A stretch of 64,000 bases of DNA from Nostoc sp. ATCC 53789 (lineage in GTDB: Bacteria; Cyanobacteriota; Cyanobacteriia; Cyanobacteriales; Nostocaceae): NCBI RefSeq assembly GCF_009873495.1, contig NZ_CP046703.1:4258501-4322500 (forward strand). Direction: 5' to 3'. Positions 36,683-48,900 of this stretch are shown piece after piece (positions within the stretch are counted from its first letter, which is position 1; each line of letters opens with the position of its first letter). The translations under genes were made by a program, and so were the position numbers. Under the pieces are notes generated by a model. It was not told where the DNA came from, did no database searches, and saw only the letters and a program-made list of their open reading frames with translations.

Positions 36683-36802
36683 GTAGTCTGTCCCATTAAT
36701 TTTGCTAGGTTTGTAGTAAGCACTTTAGTGCTTGAATGTTTGAGGACTAAAGTCCTCACTACAAGCGTATTTACCCCTCAAATTTAATGAGACAGACCAG
36801 TA
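36683..36802. repeat. Nested palindromic repeat, copy 2, with outer arms
   Basis: The core TTGTAGTAAGCACT to AGTCCTCACTACAA (36711-36764) matches the design at 10-55. Outside it, TAGTCTGTCCCATTAATTTT (36683-36702) is imperfectly mirrored by AAATTTAATGAGACAGACCA (36780-36799), giving a two-level inverted repeat of about 120 bases, MITE-like in size. Confidence 0.65.
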
Positions 36803-36894
36803 GTGGTTACTCATGTTCGATCGCGCTGCGTATACATGAGAAAATCAGGTAATACAATCGCAATACAAGCGATCATGCCAGGGAAGGAAAAAAG

Positions 36895-38580
36895 ATGTCG
36901 GAGAATTTGAGAAGCCAAGTTGTAACGCAAGGAGTACAGCGATCGCCAAATCGAGCTATGCTGCGTGCAGTTGGTTTTAAAGATGAAGATTTCAACAAAG
37001 CCATTGTCGGTATAGCCAACGGTTACAGCACCATCACCCCCTGTAATATGGGGATAAATCAGCTGGCGCAAAGGGCAGAAGTTGGGATTAAAACCGCCGG
37101 AGCAATGCCACAAATGTTTGGCACAATTACCATTAGCGACGGCATTTCGATGGGAACAGAAGGGATGAAATATTCCCTAGTGTCGCGGGAAGTTATTGCA
37201 GACTCGATTGAAACCGCCTGTACTGGGCAAAGTATGGATGGTGTACTAGCCATTGGCGGCTGTGATAAAAATATGCCAGGCGCAATGTTAGCGATCGCGC
37301 GGATGAATATCCCTGCAATATTCGTTTACGGTGGCACAATTAAACCTGGTCACTACAACGGACGCGATTTAACCGTTGTCAGTTCTTTTGAAGCTGTTGG
37401 TCAATATAGTGCTGGAAAAATTGACGAAAAAGAATTATTAGAAGTCGAAAGTCGGGCTTGTCCTGGCGCTGGTTCTTGTGGGGGAATGTTCACAGCTAAC
37501 ACCATGTCTTCAGCATTTGAAGCGATGGGAATGAGTTTACCCTATTCTTCCACAATGGCAGCCGAAGATGCTGAAAAAGCTGACAGCACCGAAAAATCAG
37601 CCTTTGTGTTAGTCGAAGCCATCAAAAAACAAATCTTACCCAGTCAAATTATCACCCGCAAATCTATAGAGAATGCTATCTCTGTGATTATGGCGGTGGG
37701 TGGTTCGACTAATGCCGTGTTGCATTTTTTAGCGATCGCCCGCGCCGCGAATGTAGAGTTAACCCTAGATGACTTTGAAACAATCCGCGCCCGTGTTCCC
37801 GTTTTGTGTGATTTAAAACCAAGTGGTAAATATGTCGCTACAGACTTACACAAAGCTGGTGGCATTCCCCAAGTTATGAAGATGCTACTCGTGCATGGCT
37901 TATTGCATGGTGATTGCCTCACCATTAGCGGTCAAACCATTGCAGAGATATTAGCAGACATCCCAGCAGAACCATCCGCCAATCAAGATGTGATTCGGAC
38001 TTGGAATAACCCGATGTATCCCCAAGGACACTTAGCCATACTCAGAGGTAATTTGGCAACGGAAGGGGCTGTTGCCAAAATTACTGGCGTGAAAAAACCA
38101 GTAATTACCGGGCCTGCACGGGTGTTTGAATCAGAAGAAGCTTCTTTAGATGCAATTTTGGCGGGTAAAATTCAAGCTGGTGATATTCTGGTCATCCGCT
38201 ACGAAGGCCCTAAAGGCGGCCCTGGAATGCGAGAAATGTTGGCTCCGACTTCGGCAATTATCGGGGCTGGTTTGGGTGATGCGGTGGGATTAATTACCGA
38301 CGGACGCTTTTCTGGTGGCACTTATGGCATGGTAGTTGGTCACGTTGCTCCAGAAGCCGCAGTTGGTGGTGCGATCGCGCTTGTAGAAGAAGGCGATAGT
38401 ATCACTATTGATGCACCCGCTCGTTTATTGCAATTGAATATATCCGAAGAAGAACTGGCCCGTCGTCGTGCTAACTGGCAACCTCCGGCTCCGCGTTACA
38501 CTAAAGGCGTGTTGGCGAAATATGCCAAATTGGTATCTTCTAGCAGTATTGGTGCTGTGACAGATTTGGACTTGTTTTAA
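36895..38580 (+). CDS. ilvD: Dihydroxy-acid dehydratase
   Basis: 561 residues; dehydrates dihydroxy acids to 2-oxo acids in valine, isoleucine and pantothenate synthesis. The three conserved cysteines for the iron-sulfur cluster are in TITPCNMG (C50), [10 protein letters not shown] and [16 protein letters not shown]. The C-terminal catalytic region shows [20 protein letters not shown]. Length and motif order are normal. GGGAAGGA lies 9-16 bases before the ATG. It stands alone; no other branched-chain gene is in the window. Confidence 0.97.
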   Translation: MSENLRSQVVTQGVQRSPNRAMLRAVGFKDEDFNKAIVGIANGYSTITPCNMGINQLAQRAEVGIKTAGAMPQMFGTITISDGISMGTEGMKYSLVSREVIADSIETACTGQSMDGVLAIGGCDKNMPGAMLAIARMNIPAIFVYGGTIKPGHYNGRDLTVVSSFEAVGQYSAGKIDEKELLEVESRACPGAGSCGGMFTANTMSSAFEAMGMSLPYSSTMAAEDAEKADSTEKSAFVLVEAIKKQILPSQIITRKSIENAISVIMAVGGSTNAVLHFLAIARAANVELTLDDFETIRARVPVLCDLKPSGKYVATDLHKAGGIPQVMKMLLVHGLLHGDCLTISGQTIAEILADIPAEPSANQDVIRTWNNPMYPQGHLAILRGNLATEGAVAKITGVKKPVITGPARVFESEEASLDAILAGKIQAGDILVIRYEGPKGGPGMREMLAPTSAIIGAGLGDAVGLITDGRFSGGTYGMVVGHVAPEAAVGGAIALVEEGDSITIDAPARLLQLNISEEELARRRANWQPPAPRYTKGVLAKYAKLVSSSSIGAVTDLDLF

Positions 38581-38620
38581 TTAACCTGACAACTGTGGCG
38601 CAAGTTTGCCTAACTTTAGC

Positions 38621-38638
38621 AAGGGGCTGAAGCCCCTT
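38621..38638 (+). terminator. Hairpin after ilvD
   Basis: AAGGGGCT (38621-38628) pairs with AGCCCCTT (38631-38638) with a two-base loop, 40 bases past the ilvD stop. The T run after it is weak (TGTCTGGTTATTT), so termination may be partial. Confidence 0.5.
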
Positions 38639-38997
38639 GTCTGGTTATTTGAGATGATCGCTGCATTTACGTCGTTTTTTAATAGTTTGATCTAGCGATC
38701 GCTTCTAAAGAAGTTGCAAGGACAAACTCGTAACTTACTTTGCGATCGCAAGCGTGGTAAAACAAATTGCTGTATCGAAACAACTTGTCAGATGAAATAC
38801 TGTTGATTGCCTCTAAGTTTGGAAGCTATTGAAGAGGGATGTTCTGTGTTTATACTAGATTTTTGCCTGAATTTTATGAGTTTTTGGAAAAATCTTGAAA
38901 AAGTTTCAGGAAATTTACATAGAAGATGTGATGTCAATCGATATACTACAGAAATACTATTGACCATCAACTGCTGAAAAATCTAAAAGGGCACAAA
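38639..38997. other. Promoter region of the EACC1-caspase pair
   Basis: About 360 bases without a gene. It contains three HIP1-like sites (GCGATCGC, TGCGATCGCA) and ends in AAAAGGG, a ribosome site six bases before ATG 38998. No palindromic operator is obvious. Confidence 0.5.
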
Positions 38998-39375
38998 ATG
39001 AGTTCTGAATCTAACGTCAAACTGACCATCGCTCTTTCTAATCCAGACTTAGATGCAGAGGAGCAAGAACGGGAAGCACGGAATCTGCTGCGAGAAATCA
39101 AAGACTTAGATGTTGAAAGTGCTGAACTAGTAGCAGCTACAGAAATACCTCAAGGAGCCAAATCTGTTGGTGGTTTTCTAGTGGGAGTGTTGCAGGCAGA
39201 GGTGAGCCTTGCCAATTTTAAGAAATTGCTGGGATTTTTGGGCGATCGCTTGGGCAACAAAACCATTGAATTGGAAGTTGAAGCTAACGGCAAGAAACTG
39301 AAGGTGAAAGCTAGCAGTCAAGAAGAGTTAAACGCCGCTATTGAACAAGCTAAAAAGTTTATCGCAGGTAGCTAG
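38998..39375 (+). CDS. EACC1 domain protein (effector-associated constant component)
   Basis: 125 residues. The order of elements (LTIALSNPDLDAEEQEREAR, NLLREIKDLDVESAELV, then IPQGAKSVGGFLVGVLQAEV and TIELEVEANGKKLKVKASSQ) matches the EACC1 domain, a small constant component encoded beside variable effectors (caspases, trypsins, STAND NTPases) in predicted bacterial conflict systems. A single domain, no membrane segment. Its stop is 34 bases before the caspase-receptor start, so the two form an operon. The assignment is from memory of family motifs and should be read as probable. Confidence 0.75.
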   Translation: MSSESNVKLTIALSNPDLDAEEQEREARNLLREIKDLDVESAELVAATEIPQGAKSVGGFLVGVLQAEVSLANFKKLLGFLGDRLGNKTIELEVEANGKKLKVKASSQEELNAAIEQAKKFIAGS

Positions 39376-39409
39376 CCGATAAATTCCATAAATAAAGGAG
39401 AATAGCGAC

Positions 39410-41944
39410 ATGGCGAAGTTAGCGCTGCTAATTGGTGTAAGCGAGTATGGAGCAGATATTACCTCATTGCTTGCGGCTATAAAAGATGTGGAGGCAATGC
39501 AGCGAGTTTTACTAAACCCAGAAATGGGAGGATTTGCCGAGACAGATGTTACAGCACTAAAAAATCCTGATCGGCAGGAAGTGGAAGATGCGATATACAG
39601 ACTTTTTGCTAATCGCCAAAAAGAAGACCTGTTGCTGTTTTACTTCTCTGGTCATGGAATAAAAGATGAAAACGGCAAACTTTATTTATCAAACTGTAAT
39701 ACTCGCAAAGAGAATGGGAGGCTAGTTAAGCCCTCAGCGCTAGCAGCTAGTGTTCTGAACGAAAATATGAATGAAAGCAAATCTGAAAGACAAGTGGTGA
39801 TTTTGGATTGCTGCTTTAGCGGGGCAATTGCTCGGGATATGATTCCAAGAGACGATAGCACGGTAAATTTGCAAGAGGAGCTAGGCGGAAAAGGGCGAGC
39901 AATTCTGACTTCTTCCACATCCACTCAGTTTGCATTTGAGCAGGAAGGTTTAGAACTTTCAGTTTACACACGGTATCTAGTGGAGGGGATTGAAAAAGGA
40001 GCAGCCGATAAAGACGGAGATGGACGGATTTCTGTTGATGAACTGCATGAATATGCCAGTATTAAAGTCAAGCAAGAAGCTCCAGCAATGACACCAAAAA
40101 TCTACCCAGTGGAAGAAGGTCATAAAATTTACCTAGCTAAAGCACCAAAAGGAGATCCAAAGCTTATTTATCGTAAACTAGTTCAAGAATTGGCAAAAGA
40201 AGGTAGTGGCGAAATTCATGAACTTGATCGTATTACATTAGAAGTAAAACAAGAGAGTCTGCAACTAACGCTTGAGGACACAACATCAATTGAAGCAGAG
40301 GTTTTAAAACCTTACCAAGAGTATAAAAGAAAATTGCAAAAGTATGAGGAGGCGTTCTACAAGGCGATAGAATCAGATTCTAATCTCAGTGAGAAAACTC
40401 GTACTAAGTTGAAACGTCTTCAGGAACTTTTAGTACTTAGGGATGAAGATATAAAACCAATTGAAGACAGAATTCGTAAGAGAGAAGATTTAACAACTCT
40501 CGGCGACAAAGATAAAGATACAGTAAAAAGAGAAGATATCATAAATTTTCTACAATACATAGTAGCCAGCGTAATCGGAGTAATTGGAGTAGGTATTGGC
40601 GTTGGCATTACTGTATTCTACTTGGATAGAACCGGAGATGAATCTAAAGTTCCGCCTATAGTAGATTCCTGTGCTAAAGAGACCTATAGTTTGAATGACA
40701 GAATTAGCCTGGGTGAAGAAATTTTATTAAAACAAGATACAAACCCAGATAAAGAAGCTGGAGTTAAAGCATTTTTAGAAGGTAATTGTCAGCTTGTTGT
40801 TGATAAGTTAAATTCATATCGCAAAGCTAACAGCACAGACCCAGAAGCATTGATTTACTTGAATAATGCTAAAGCTCGTCAGAAAGGAGATCGGCTCAAA
40901 ATTGCTGTGAGCGTACCTATCGGGACAAATCCAAATGTAGCAAAAGAGATACTGCGCGGTGTGGCTCAAGCTCAAGATGAGGTGAATAGCAGTGGCGGTA
41001 TCAATGGCAAAGCTTTGGAGGTAGCGATCGCTAATGATGATAACGATCCAAGTGAAGCTGTACAACTTGCCACTCGGTTTGGCAAAGATGCCAACATTTT
41101 AGCTGTCGTGGGACATAATTCTAGTAATGCTTCTCTCTCAGCAGCCCCGGTCTATCAAAAAGACGGGTTAGTGATGATCTCTCCCACCAGTTATGCCCAA
41201 AACCTTGACAGTGTTGGCAATTATATCTTCCGCACTGCTCCTAGTGTTAAATCCATAGCAGATAGCGTCTCTAATTACGCCATTAAAATAGCGGGTAAAA
41301 CCAATTTTCTTATCTGTGTTGATTACCAAGGGATAGATAATCGATCGTTTAACAATGAGTTTGTTAAAGCGATAAAATCTGCTGGCGGTCAGATTAATTC
41401 TACAGAGTGCGATATTTCTGCCCGTGACTTTAACCCTAGTGTTGTCATTTCTCAAGCTGTAAGTAGCGGTGCTAATGCCTTAGTGTTAGGTCTTTATATA
41501 GACAAAATAAAACAAGGTCTAGCGGTGGCACAATCTAATCAAGGGCAGTTGACTGTATTTGGTAGTCCTACACTTTTCACTAACGAAACCTTAAAGGAGG
41601 GCAGAGGTATCAACGGACTGATAATCTCTGCACCTTGGTATCCCGCAGCATTCCCTAATAACATCTTTCTGCAAAAAGCACAAAAACTTTGGGGTGCAAC
41701 TGTGAATTGGCGAACAGCTACGGCTTATGATGCAACCTTGGCGATCATCGCAGGTTTACAAAGAACCAACAGACGCGATGAATTACAAAAGGTGTTGCAT
41801 AGTCCGAGTTTTTCAGTCGATGGTGCAACGGGAAAGATTCAGTTTTTACCATCAGGCGATCGCATAAATAATGACATCTTTTTAGTTAAAGTTCAACAAA
41901 TACCTGGCACTGATAAATACGAATTTGTGCTTATTAAACCTTAG
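39410..41944 (+). CDS. Membrane-spanning caspase with extracytoplasmic ligand-binding domain
   Basis: 844 residues. Residues 1-245 are a caspase (C14) domain with the catalytic dyad H82 (FYFSGHGI) and C135 (ILDCCFSGAI), and a full 12-residue EF-hand loop at 200-211 (DKDGDGRISVDE). Residues 250-360 are a helical linker of the kind seen in other cyanobacterial effector proteins (TLEDTTSIEAEVLKPYQEYK). One membrane segment spans about 380-404 (basic residues before it, so N-terminus inside). Residues 495-835 are a type-1 periplasmic-binding fold like the amino-acid receptors LivJ (KIAVSVPIGTNPNVAKEILR, GGINGKALEVAIANDDNDPS, AVVGHNSSNASLSAAPVYQK). External ligand could thus control internal proteolysis. 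AGGAG precedes the ATG. Confidence 0.9.
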   Translation: MAKLALLIGVSEYGADITSLLAAIKDVEAMQRVLLNPEMGGFAETDVTALKNPDRQEVEDAIYRLFANRQKEDLLLFYFSGHGIKDENGKLYLSNCNTRKENGRLVKPSALAASVLNENMNESKSERQVVILDCCFSGAIARDMIPRDDSTVNLQEELGGKGRAILTSSTSTQFAFEQEGLELSVYTRYLVEGIEKGAADKDGDGRISVDELHEYASIKVKQEAPAMTPKIYPVEEGHKIYLAKAPKGDPKLIYRKLVQELAKEGSGEIHELDRITLEVKQESLQLTLEDTTSIEAEVLKPYQEYKRKLQKYEEAFYKAIESDSNLSEKTRTKLKRLQELLVLRDEDIKPIEDRIRKREDLTTLGDKDKDTVKREDIINFLQYIVASVIGVIGVGIGVGITVFYLDRTGDESKVPPIVDSCAKETYSLNDRISLGEEILLKQDTNPDKEAGVKAFLEGNCQLVVDKLNSYRKANSTDPEALIYLNNAKARQKGDRLKIAVSVPIGTNPNVAKEILRGVAQAQDEVNSSGGINGKALEVAIANDDNDPSEAVQLATRFGKDANILAVVGHNSSNASLSAAPVYQKDGLVMISPTSYAQNLDSVGNYIFRTAPSVKSIADSVSNYAIKIAGKTNFLICVDYQGIDNRSFNNEFVKAIKSAGGQINSTECDISARDFNPSVVISQAVSSGANALVLGLYIDKIKQGLAVAQSNQGQLTVFGSPTLFTNETLKEGRGINGLIISAPWYPAAFPNNIFLQKAQKLWGATVNWRTATAYDATLAIIAGLQRTNRRDELQKVLHSPSFSVDGATGKIQFLPSGDRINNDIFLVKVQQIPGTDKYEFVLIKP

Positions 41945-41976
41945 TTTTGCAGTTTTACTTAATAGCGATCGGATTG

Positions 41977-42615
41977 TTATAAATTATCCTTAACCCAATC
42001 TCGAAAATTACGCATAGCTTGGCTTCTACCAATTGTTAAACACTGCTGTACATATTTATTGACTAATTCAACAATTGGAATATTATGAAAATTAGGACTA
42101 GAGCCAGATTTTATATACTTTCCTTCTTTTAGCAAGTAAATTTCTAAACCTTGTTGTGTATGTCGCCAAAGTTCAGGAACTCCCAAAATTTCATAATTTT
42201 CAAATCGAGTGCGAGAAGTAATATCAATTTCAATTGCTAAATCTGGTGGTGGGTCTATAGTTAAATCAATGCGATTTTTACCGATGACAGCAGCTTGATT
42301 TTGAATATAAAAACTGGTATCTTGTTCTACTGCTTGTTGCATCCGCTCATTTTTAAGCGTAGTCGAGCCAAAAGGTTCAAAATCTATTTGCAAAATTTCT
42401 AACAAAATTTTGACTAAATCACCAATAAGTTCTTTATCTTTTTCATGCTCTGGTAAGGGAACCATAATTTCTAACCAGCCATGACTATAAGAGATACGTG
42501 AGGCACGCTTTTCTCCCATTTTTTCTAAAATATTTTCTAACTGCTGCCAACTAATATCTTTGAGCAACATTTGTTGACCAGGTTTAACAATAATTTGTTG
42601 CAGTTTTAAAAGCAT
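41977..42615 (-). CDS. Uma2-family (DUF820) putative nuclease
   Basis: 212 residues of a second Uma2 subtype, distinct from the pair at 6.6-8 kb: it starts with WQQLENILEKMGEKRASRIS and has PPPDLAIEIDITSRTRFENY, YEILGVPELWRHTQQGLEIY as the nuclease-like core (D and E visible, with IDITSRTR replacing the usual VVS). It is convergent with the caspase operon, 32 bases from its stop. Function unknown. Confidence 0.85.
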   Translation of the reverse strand: MLLKLQQIIVKPGQQMLLKDISWQQLENILEKMGEKRASRISYSHGWLEIMVPLPEHEKDKELIGDLVKILLEILQIDFEPFGSTTLKNERMQQAVEQDTSFYIQNQAAVIGKNRIDLTIDPPPDLAIEIDITSRTRFENYEILGVPELWRHTQQGLEIYLLKEGKYIKSGSSPNFHNIPIVELVNKYVQQCLTIGRSQAMRNFRDWVKDNL

Positions 42616-42986
42616 ATCACCTCAGAGAGTTGATGTAGTAGCTGTTAGAGCAGATTAAATTCAAAAATCAACTTTCTTAAAGTATATCGTCTTTGAGAAT
42701 GAGGGTAGAAATTAGCCAAAAAATCACTTGTATGATTTTTGTCTAGGTTTGTTGATAAAGCTTGAACAATAGCGATTGCACCACAACAGAATTTGCCAAA
42801 GTTTTGATTTCTGTCTTCTGAATGGCTAACCAATTATTAATATCATTCTCACCTTGCCGTGTTTTTAACAGTGCTTGCTGCTTGAGACTATCAGGTTTTT
42901 CCCTTCCCTTTACGCTTTACCCCAAAAACCGAAAAGTATTGAAGTGGAAATTACTCTAGCATTCAGCACTCAGCACTCAGCACTAA
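42616..42986. other. Intergenic region with heptamer repeat
   Basis: 371 bases. Minus-strand open frames of about 60 codons exist (for example 42833-42645), but none has a ribosome site or family resemblance. Near the kinase end CAGCACT is repeated three times (42962-42983), a short tandemly repeated heptamer of the Nostocales type. Confidence 0.6.
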
Positions 42987-45900
42987 TTATTGTTGTTGAG
43001 TAGAAATTTGAATGACAAACTCTGTGCCTTGTCCAAGTTCTGAAGTGCAGGAGAGTGAACCGCCATGTCCTTCTACCACAATTTGACGAGCGATCGCTAA
43101 TCCTAATCCAGTGCCTTTTCCTACAGGCTTGGTAGTGAATAAATGGTCAAATACTCGTTCCTTGACTTCCGGTGACATCCCCACCCCGTTATCGGCAATC
43201 TTAATCAAGATATTCTGACCTGAGTTTGCTACACGGGTTTGAATGGTGATGCAATTGGGGTTTGCTAAAATGGCTTCCAAACTCCGTTCTGTATTGTATT
43301 GTTCAAGTGCATCAATGGCATTTGCTAATAAGTTCATAAACACTTGATTAAGTTGTCCAGCAAAGCATTCGACTAGGGGGAGTTTGCCATAATTCTTCAC
43401 CACCTCAATTGCCGGACGATTTTCGTTAGCTTTTAAACGATGTCTCAGAATTAGAATAGTGCTGTCAATGCCTTCGTGAATATCAAAGGGAACTTTATAA
43501 TCCTTATCTGCTCTGGAAAAGGTTCGCAAACTGGTACTGATACTACGAATACGGTTAACACCCAATTTCATCGATTCCAGTAGTTTAGGTAAATCTTCGC
43601 GTAAATAATTCAGGTCGATGGCATCAATTTCGTCTTTAATATCTGAGCCAGGATTAGGAAACTTCTCTTGATAAAGATTAATCAGTGCAAACAAGTCTTT
43701 AATATAGTCTTTGGCTGGTTCAATGTTGCCGGCAATGAAACCAATAGGATTGTTGATTTCATGAGCAACACCTGCCACCAGATTACCAAGAGCAGACATT
43801 TTTTCACCTTGCACTAATTGCAATTGCATCGTTTGGAGTTCTTGTAAAGCTTGTTCTAATCGTTGCTTCTGCTGTTGCAGCAATTGTTTTGCTTCCTGGC
43901 TTTCGGTTATGTCTTCAGAAGTACCAAGAATGCCAAAAATATTTCCTTCTATATCTTTTAGAGGAATTTTATTTGTGTTTGACCAGATTTTTTTTCCATC
44001 TGCTTGCTGTAATGTTTCGATAATATTGAGTTCAGCTTGTCCAGACTCTATGATCTGGCGATCGCACTTTACATACCAATCTGCTTCTTCACGAGTCCAA
44101 GGTAGATCGTAGTCTGTTTTACCAATAACATTTTCTGGCAATTCTACACCCGAAGCTTGAGCAAATTTCTGGTTACAGCCTAAATAAACACTATTGCGGT
44201 CTTTCCAGAAAACAGACTGAGGGATATTATCCATAATTAACCGCAAGAATTGTTCCGTCTGTCCCAGGTTTTCTAGAGTATTTTGTGCTTGCTGATAAAG
44301 TTGAGCGTTTTCTAAGGAGATTGCAGCTTGAGTACATAACAAATTGAGAATTTCGACGCGATCGCTGCTAAACGCCCCAGCAACCAGATTGTTTTCTAAA
44401 TATAAAATCCCTAATAGTTTGCCTTGATAGAGAATCGGTATACACAGCAAGCTTTTGGGTTGCTGACGCATGATGTAGGGATCAGCCATCAACAATGGAT
44501 GCACTGTGGCATCATGAATAACCGTAGCTTGCAGGCTGCGTTTAACCGCATAAATTAGGCTATGGGGAATGTCTGCGCTATCTTCTACAAAAATGGATTG
44601 TAACAACCTTGATTGCTGCCCAACTTCAGTAGTTGCCTCAACTAGCAATCTACCTTCTTTGAGCAGTAGTAACGCACACTTATCTGCTCCAGCATTTTCA
44701 ATTACCACTTGCAGCAGTTTTGTAAGTAATTTATCCAGTTCAATTTCACTGGAAAGAGTCTGAGAGGCTTTGAGAACCGTTGCCAAATCTAGCATTACTG
44801 ATGCACTGCTGCTAGATGTTGGTGATTTATTAGTGCTTGAGTGCAAGGTAGTAATGGTATCAATATTTGCGTTTGCGATCGCAGAGTCACTTCGTGAACG
44901 CGTCTGTTGTAAAATTGGCGCTAGCAGTTGTGGATAACGTTGTTCTAAGTCATCGACTTTGGCTTTAGCATCCCAGCGGGTGTAGCAATAATAAGCATTA
45001 ATCAAATACTCTTGAGCAATGCGTTCTTTGCCCCATTCTAAATAAAACTTGGCGGCGAGTTCGTTGGCAAGAGCTTCTTCGTTGATGTATTCATTTTCTT
45101 TTGCTTGAGCAATGGCGCGATCGTATGACTCGATTGCATCCATATACTTGCCAGAAATTCTTGCCATTTCCGCAGACAGCAATAGATATCGATGTAGAAA
45201 ATTTTGGGGACAATTATCCGCCCAGTTTTTCTGGATTTGTTGATGTTCTTGGATAATGTCCCAATACTGCTTTTTATTATCTAATGTCGCATTGGGATAG
45301 AGGGCTACTAAACTGAGTGGATAATAGAAGTGATACTGAATAATTGGGAAAAAGCCAGAGTTGCAAGCAAGGGTTTTCTCAGCTTCTTCTGCCGCTTCAA
45401 TGGCATCTTCATAGCGACCATAAAGGTAAGACAATTGGATTTTGAGAAAAGAGTACCAATTAATTCCATGATCAAAGTTATTTTTCTGTCTCCAAACTTC
45501 TATATAAGGAATATTTTCGCTATTGTCATCATCTAAGAAATCGGTGCTTTTAGATATATCTTGTAGGCTCAACAGAAACTGACGCTGTAAAGTAAATGCA
45601 TACAACATATTGACATCATTTACCTGTTGGACGTAGCTCAAATATTTTTCAGTTTCCGTGTAAACATCCGATAGGCGATCGCCCTTAATTAACATTGCCC
45701 AAATCAAAAACGAAACTGCCCAAACACCAAATACCAAATTTCCCGTTTCTTGACAGATTTGGAATGATTGTTGGGAAAGCGGTAAATTCGTTTTTAAATG
45801 CTGATTATAGGGATTAGTGGTGTGAGCAAAGATATTATTGGTCTTAAAAATAAATTGGGTACTATTGAAGTGACGATCAAGTTTTAGTGCTAACCTACCG

Positions 45901-48900
45901 AACTCATAAGCAGTTTGATAACTACTTTGATTTGCCAGACTCATTCCATAGAGACAGTAAGCAAAACCGGAACTTTCGGCATTGCCATAAGTCAAGGATA
46001 AACCGATCATTAATAGAGGAGCCAAACAACTAAGGTTTTGATCTCCTCCCATATAAGCTGCTGCCCAAAGATCAGCTAAAAGACCCATACACATCTTTTT
46101 ATCTGGATCTGTCATCTCAGGCAAATCGAATAAATCTGCTGTGTGAATTTCTGCAAGTTTAGATTTTAATTCTTTAAGCTCAGTTTCGATAGCAATTTGT
46201 TGTTTCTCAGAAGTAACAGGCAAATCCATACCCATGATGCTTAAAGCTTTCAGACCAGCTTTAATCCCATCTGTGATATTTTCGCCCTGAGTCATTTTCA
46301 GGTACATCTGAGTTCCATAAATGCTTGCTTTCTCAAACTTATCTCTACTATTACTTAATGCTATATTAAATAATGTTTCTGCTTGATTAAAGTCGCCAAT
46401 TAAATATTCACACTTCGCAGATTCTCGATGTAAATCAAAGATGAGATTGTAATTAATTTGCCAAGTTTCCTCTGTTAGTAATTCTCGTCCTAATGTGAAA
46501 TATTTGACTGCCGCTTTATAAGCAGTGGAAGCTTTAGCTTTCTTCCCAGCAATTAGATTAAGTTGAGCCAACTCTAATTTTTGGGATTGTTCATGAATTA
46601 TATCAATCCCTTCATTTAACTGATTAACAATATCAAAGATGCTGTTTTCAATTAATTCAGGTAATGTATTATTTAAGAGTAATTGCCCAATTTTTAAATG
46701 AGTAGCTTTTCTTTGAGACTCAGGTATCAGAGAATAAGCAGCTTGCTGTACGCGGTCATGGAGAAATTTATAAGAGCAGGAATCAGGATAATTGTCTTGC
46801 TTCAATTCTGAATTCTGACTTCTGTTAGTGTTTGCATAGCGTCTGTCTGCGCTATGCTGCGCGAACGTAGAAAAGTGGGGCGTAGTCCATTCTGACTCCT
46901 CTTGATAGAATTTGTAGACTTCATTAGTAGGGATAATCAACCCATCTTGCACAGCTTTCCAAAAGTCTGCGGCTGTTTCCACTTGAGATTTTTCATGGAC
47001 GATCGCTAATGCGGCTAAATCAAATTGGTTTCCTACACAAGCCGCTAATTTCAAAATTTCTTGAGTTTCTGTTGACAACTTTTTAAGTTGAATTGCCATG
47101 AACTCTACGACATCATCGGTAAGAGCGATCGCTCGCACCTGAGCAATATCACATTCCCAATAACCACCGTCAAAATTAAACGTAATTAGTTGATCTTGAT
47201 GTAGTACTTTGAGAAATTGGGTACTGAAGAAAGGATTACCTTTAGTTTTGCTCAATACCAACTCTGTTAAGGGTACAGCTAACTCTAGGGAACAACTCAA
47301 TGTATCTGCAACCAAATCATTGACCGATGTTTGATCAAGAGGAGCTAAGGTAATTGTATTGACTGTAGCGCCTAGTTTCTGAATTTCTTCCAAAGTCAGC
47401 ATTAGCGGATGTACTGGGTTGACTTCGTTATATCGATAAGCACCAATTAACAGTAGATAGCCGATTTCGACTTCGCTCATTAATAAGTGCATTAACTTTA
47501 AAGAAGCAGAATCTGCCCATTGCAGATCATCAATAAAAATTACCAATGGATGTTCTAGTGCAGTGAAGACTTGAGTAAATTTCAAAAACAGCAAATTGAA
47601 GCGATTTTGGGCTGCACTTCCAGAAAGTTCCGGTGCAGGAGGCTGTTTACCAATCATACTTTCCAGTTCTGGAATCACCTCAATCATCACTTGTCCGTTC
47701 TCACCCAAAGCAGAGAGAATTTTGCACTTCCACTGCTCAAATTGAGCGTCAGTTTCACTCAGCAGTTGCCTGATTAAGTCTCGGAAAGCTTGCACAAAGG
47801 CAGAGAAAGGAATGTTGCGCTGGAATTGGTCGAATTTACCTTTAATGAAGTAACCCCGTTGTCGCACGATTGGCTTGTGGACTTCGTTAACCACAGCAGT
47901 TTTGCCAATACCAGAGAAGCCTGCTACTAACATAATTTCAGTGCTTCCCTGACTGACTCTCTCAAAGGCACTCAATAAACTTTCAACTTCGTCTTGGCGA
48001 CCATAAAGTTTTTCTGGAATGATGAAGCGATCGCAAATATCCCGCTCACCTAATTTAAAGGATTTAATCGAGCCAATTTCCGACAATTGAGACAAACATT
48101 TTTCTAAATCAAATTTCAGCCCTAATGCACTCTGATAGCGATCTTCAGCATTTTTGGCCATCAATTTCATCACAATGTCACAAAGAACTTTGGGAATATC
48201 TTCTTCCCTCGTACCTCCTAATTTTTCTGGTTGCTTGGCAATGTGACTGTGAACTAACTCCATCGGATCGTTAGACTCGAAGGGTAAGTGTCCAGCCAGC
48301 AATTCATAGAAGGTAACGCCGAGAGAATAGTAATCACTGCGATAGTCAATTCCCCGATTCATCCGTCCGGTTTGTTCCGGGGAAAGGTAGGCAAGAGTAC
48401 CTTCTAAGACATTAGGACTGTGAACTTCTTGGGTTTCTCTGGATAAGAGAGAGGCAATACTAAAGTCAATCAACTTGACTTGCTTAGTTTCTGGGTTGAT
48501 GAGGATGTTAGCAGGCTTGATATCTTTGTGGATAACTCGATGGCGATAGAGTCCGTCGAGAATATTGCTCAGAGCGATAGCAATTTCCAAAAATTCTGTC
48601 AGACTATATTGCTTACCCCTCATTGTTTCGTTCATCCAATCTCTGAGGGAAATACCACCAAAATCTTCCATCACCAAGGCATAGCTGTTGCGGTAAGGTT
48701 CCAGGCTGTAAGGATGGACAATACCAGGTAGGTCAATATTTTTAGCGATCGTGTACTGATTACGGAATAGCAGCAGATCGTTGAAGGTAGGATACTCCTG
48801 CTGAAGCAATTTGATTACAACCGGAAGTTGATCGGTCTCTCGAATTGCTCGATAAACTAAGGTTCTAGAGCCTGCATAAAGTTGTTCGCTAATTCGATAG

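Noticed and set aside
42645..42833. Minus-strand open frame of 62 codons beside the large kinase
   Set aside because: No family resemblance and a competing frame of equal length across the same bases; probably decayed or non-coding.
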